From: Haloquadratum sp. J07HQX50
Lineage (GTDB): Archaea > Halobacteriota > Halobacteria > Halobacteriales > Haloferacaceae
DNA length: 23,775 nt
Direction: 5' to 3'
NCBI GenBank assembly: GCA_000416005.1
Contig: KE356562.1
Span: forward strand, 767,609-791,383
The position numbers and the translations under genes were made by a program. Under the pieces are notes generated by a model, which saw only the letters and a list, made by a program, of their open reading frames with translations, was not told the DNA's origin and did no database searches. Shown here in pieces: positions 23,213 to 23,775 of this stretch; positions within the stretch are counted from its first letter, which is position 1; the number at the start of each line of letters is the position of its first letter.

Positions 23213-23775
23213 TCACAGATTCAATAAATTCTCTGCATACTCATGCAAGACGGCAGAGTCTGGGTCACCAGTTGTTGCCCGTCTGAAGAGGGTTCCTTGA
23301 ATCAGTGTCACGAGAACGGTGGTGGTAGCCTGTGAGTTTTCAATGCGAAACCGTCCATCCTCAACACCTGCTTTCAAACACGAGTGTATCGTGTCGTGTA
23401 GCTGGGTCTCATTATTCTGGATTGTTTCACGAAACCCATCATCATGAGTCGCCTGCGTTCGCAGTTCGATATACGCTTGACAGTGTGGTCCTGTCGCAAG
23501 ACAGTCAGTCTCAGCCGACGTATCAAACACGAACTCTAAGAATGACTCCATCCGTTCGCGCGGGCCGATTGCTTCGTTCTCGAAAAACTCACACAGCAGC
23601 TGGTCAAGCACTGTTCGTAAAAGTGCTTGCACGATTGCATCTTTGTTTTCAAAGTGATAGTAAATAACTGATTTCGAAATATCGGCGCGAGTTGCAATCT
23701 GTGCGATGCTCACTCCTGAGTATCCTTCTTCGCAGATCACCTCATACGTGGCCTGTAAAATTGTGTCGCGGGTCT
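23213..23775 (-). CDS. TetR/AcrR-family transcriptional regulator (start beyond the window edge)
   Basis: The visible 186 residues begin inside the N-terminal helix (TRDTILQATYEVICEEGYSG, from 23773) and contain the TetR helix-turn-helix VSIAQIATRADISKSVIYYHF at about residues 23-43 of the visible part, then the ligand-binding domain to NLLNL. The real start lies outside the window; a GTG at 23738-23740 is a poor substitute because it would cut helix 1. The C-terminal domain has a Cys residue pair region (TDCLATGPHC) and amphipathic helices typical of hydrophobic-ligand sensors. The adjoining palindrome and the COG1361-RND-uspA genes suggest it represses that operon and responds to the exported compound (inference). 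Confidence 0.9.
   Translation of the reverse strand, partial: TRDTILQATYEVICEEGYSGVSIAQIATRADISKSVIYYHFENKDAIVQALLRTVLDQLLCEFFENEAIGPRERMESFLEFVFDTSAETDCLATGPHCQAYIELRTQATHDDGFRETIQNNETQLHDTIHSCLKAGVEDGRFRIENSQATTTVLVTLIQGTLFRRATTGDPDSAVLHEYAENLLNL

Noticed and set aside
1..23775. Defence island, CRISPR array, prophage or other mobile cargo.
   Set aside because: No repeat-spacer pattern, integrase, transposase or restriction gene was seen; the genes are mostly core haloarchaeal families.

Overview
This window looks like a chromosomal segment of a low-GC haloarchaeon, most likely close to Haloquadratum. The proteins are acidic. Several belong to families I know mainly or only from Halobacteria: the rnhA-operon protein, DUF5788, DUF5789, a DUF7139-like membrane protein, and a very conserved haloarchaeal TFB core. 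Promoters look archaeal, with a TATA/BRE element about 25-35 nt before the start codon and many nearly leaderless genes. Base composition is much more A/T-rich than usual for the class. I see no rRNA, tRNA, CRISPR array or intact insertion sequence.

Layout. 1-5535: a YdjM-type membrane hydrolase and PncC (minus) lie back to back with a PLP aminotransferase and an ArsA/Get3-type ATPase (plus). The ATPase carries a 1-nt frameshift near its 3' end. An SDR oxidoreductase and endonuclease V follow on the minus strand. 5536-9201: a rhomboid protease with an N-terminal AN1-like zinc finger abuts endonuclease V. Next come a probable 36-residue acidic small protein, inorganic pyrophosphatase, a PadR-type regulator after an AT-rich spacer, and the rnhA-DUF7108 pair.

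9202-12444: a TFB paralogue in which all four zinc-ribbon cysteine positions are substituted, then an nre-type DNA-repair gene reduced to a 615-bp remnant, then a BASS/ACR3-like transporter with a perfect 14-bp palindrome in its promoter, then a non-coding stretch with an orphan promoter and alternative hairpins. 12445-14293: DUF302, DUF5789 and a membrane protein with a Cys-rich tail.

14290-18402: a tightly overlapping minus-strand operon DUF5788-PolX-Mut7-C nuclease, with PolX frameshifted at codon 60, and a divergent alkaline-phosphatase-superfamily enzyme. 18588-23775: an export/envelope cassette reading TetR (cut by the window edge), operator-like palindrome, COG1361 surface protein, RND/MMPL permease, UspA.

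Themes. Four nucleic-acid processing genes (endonuclease V, RNase HI, PolX, nre) lie within 12 kb, and two of them are broken. Together with the ATPase, three genes carry indels. This could be real decay or sequence error, and read data would settle it. The strongest items for a second look are the ligand-less TFB, the nre remnant, the two frameshifts, the operator-like palindromes, the small acidic ORF and the orphan promoter near 12.29 kb.
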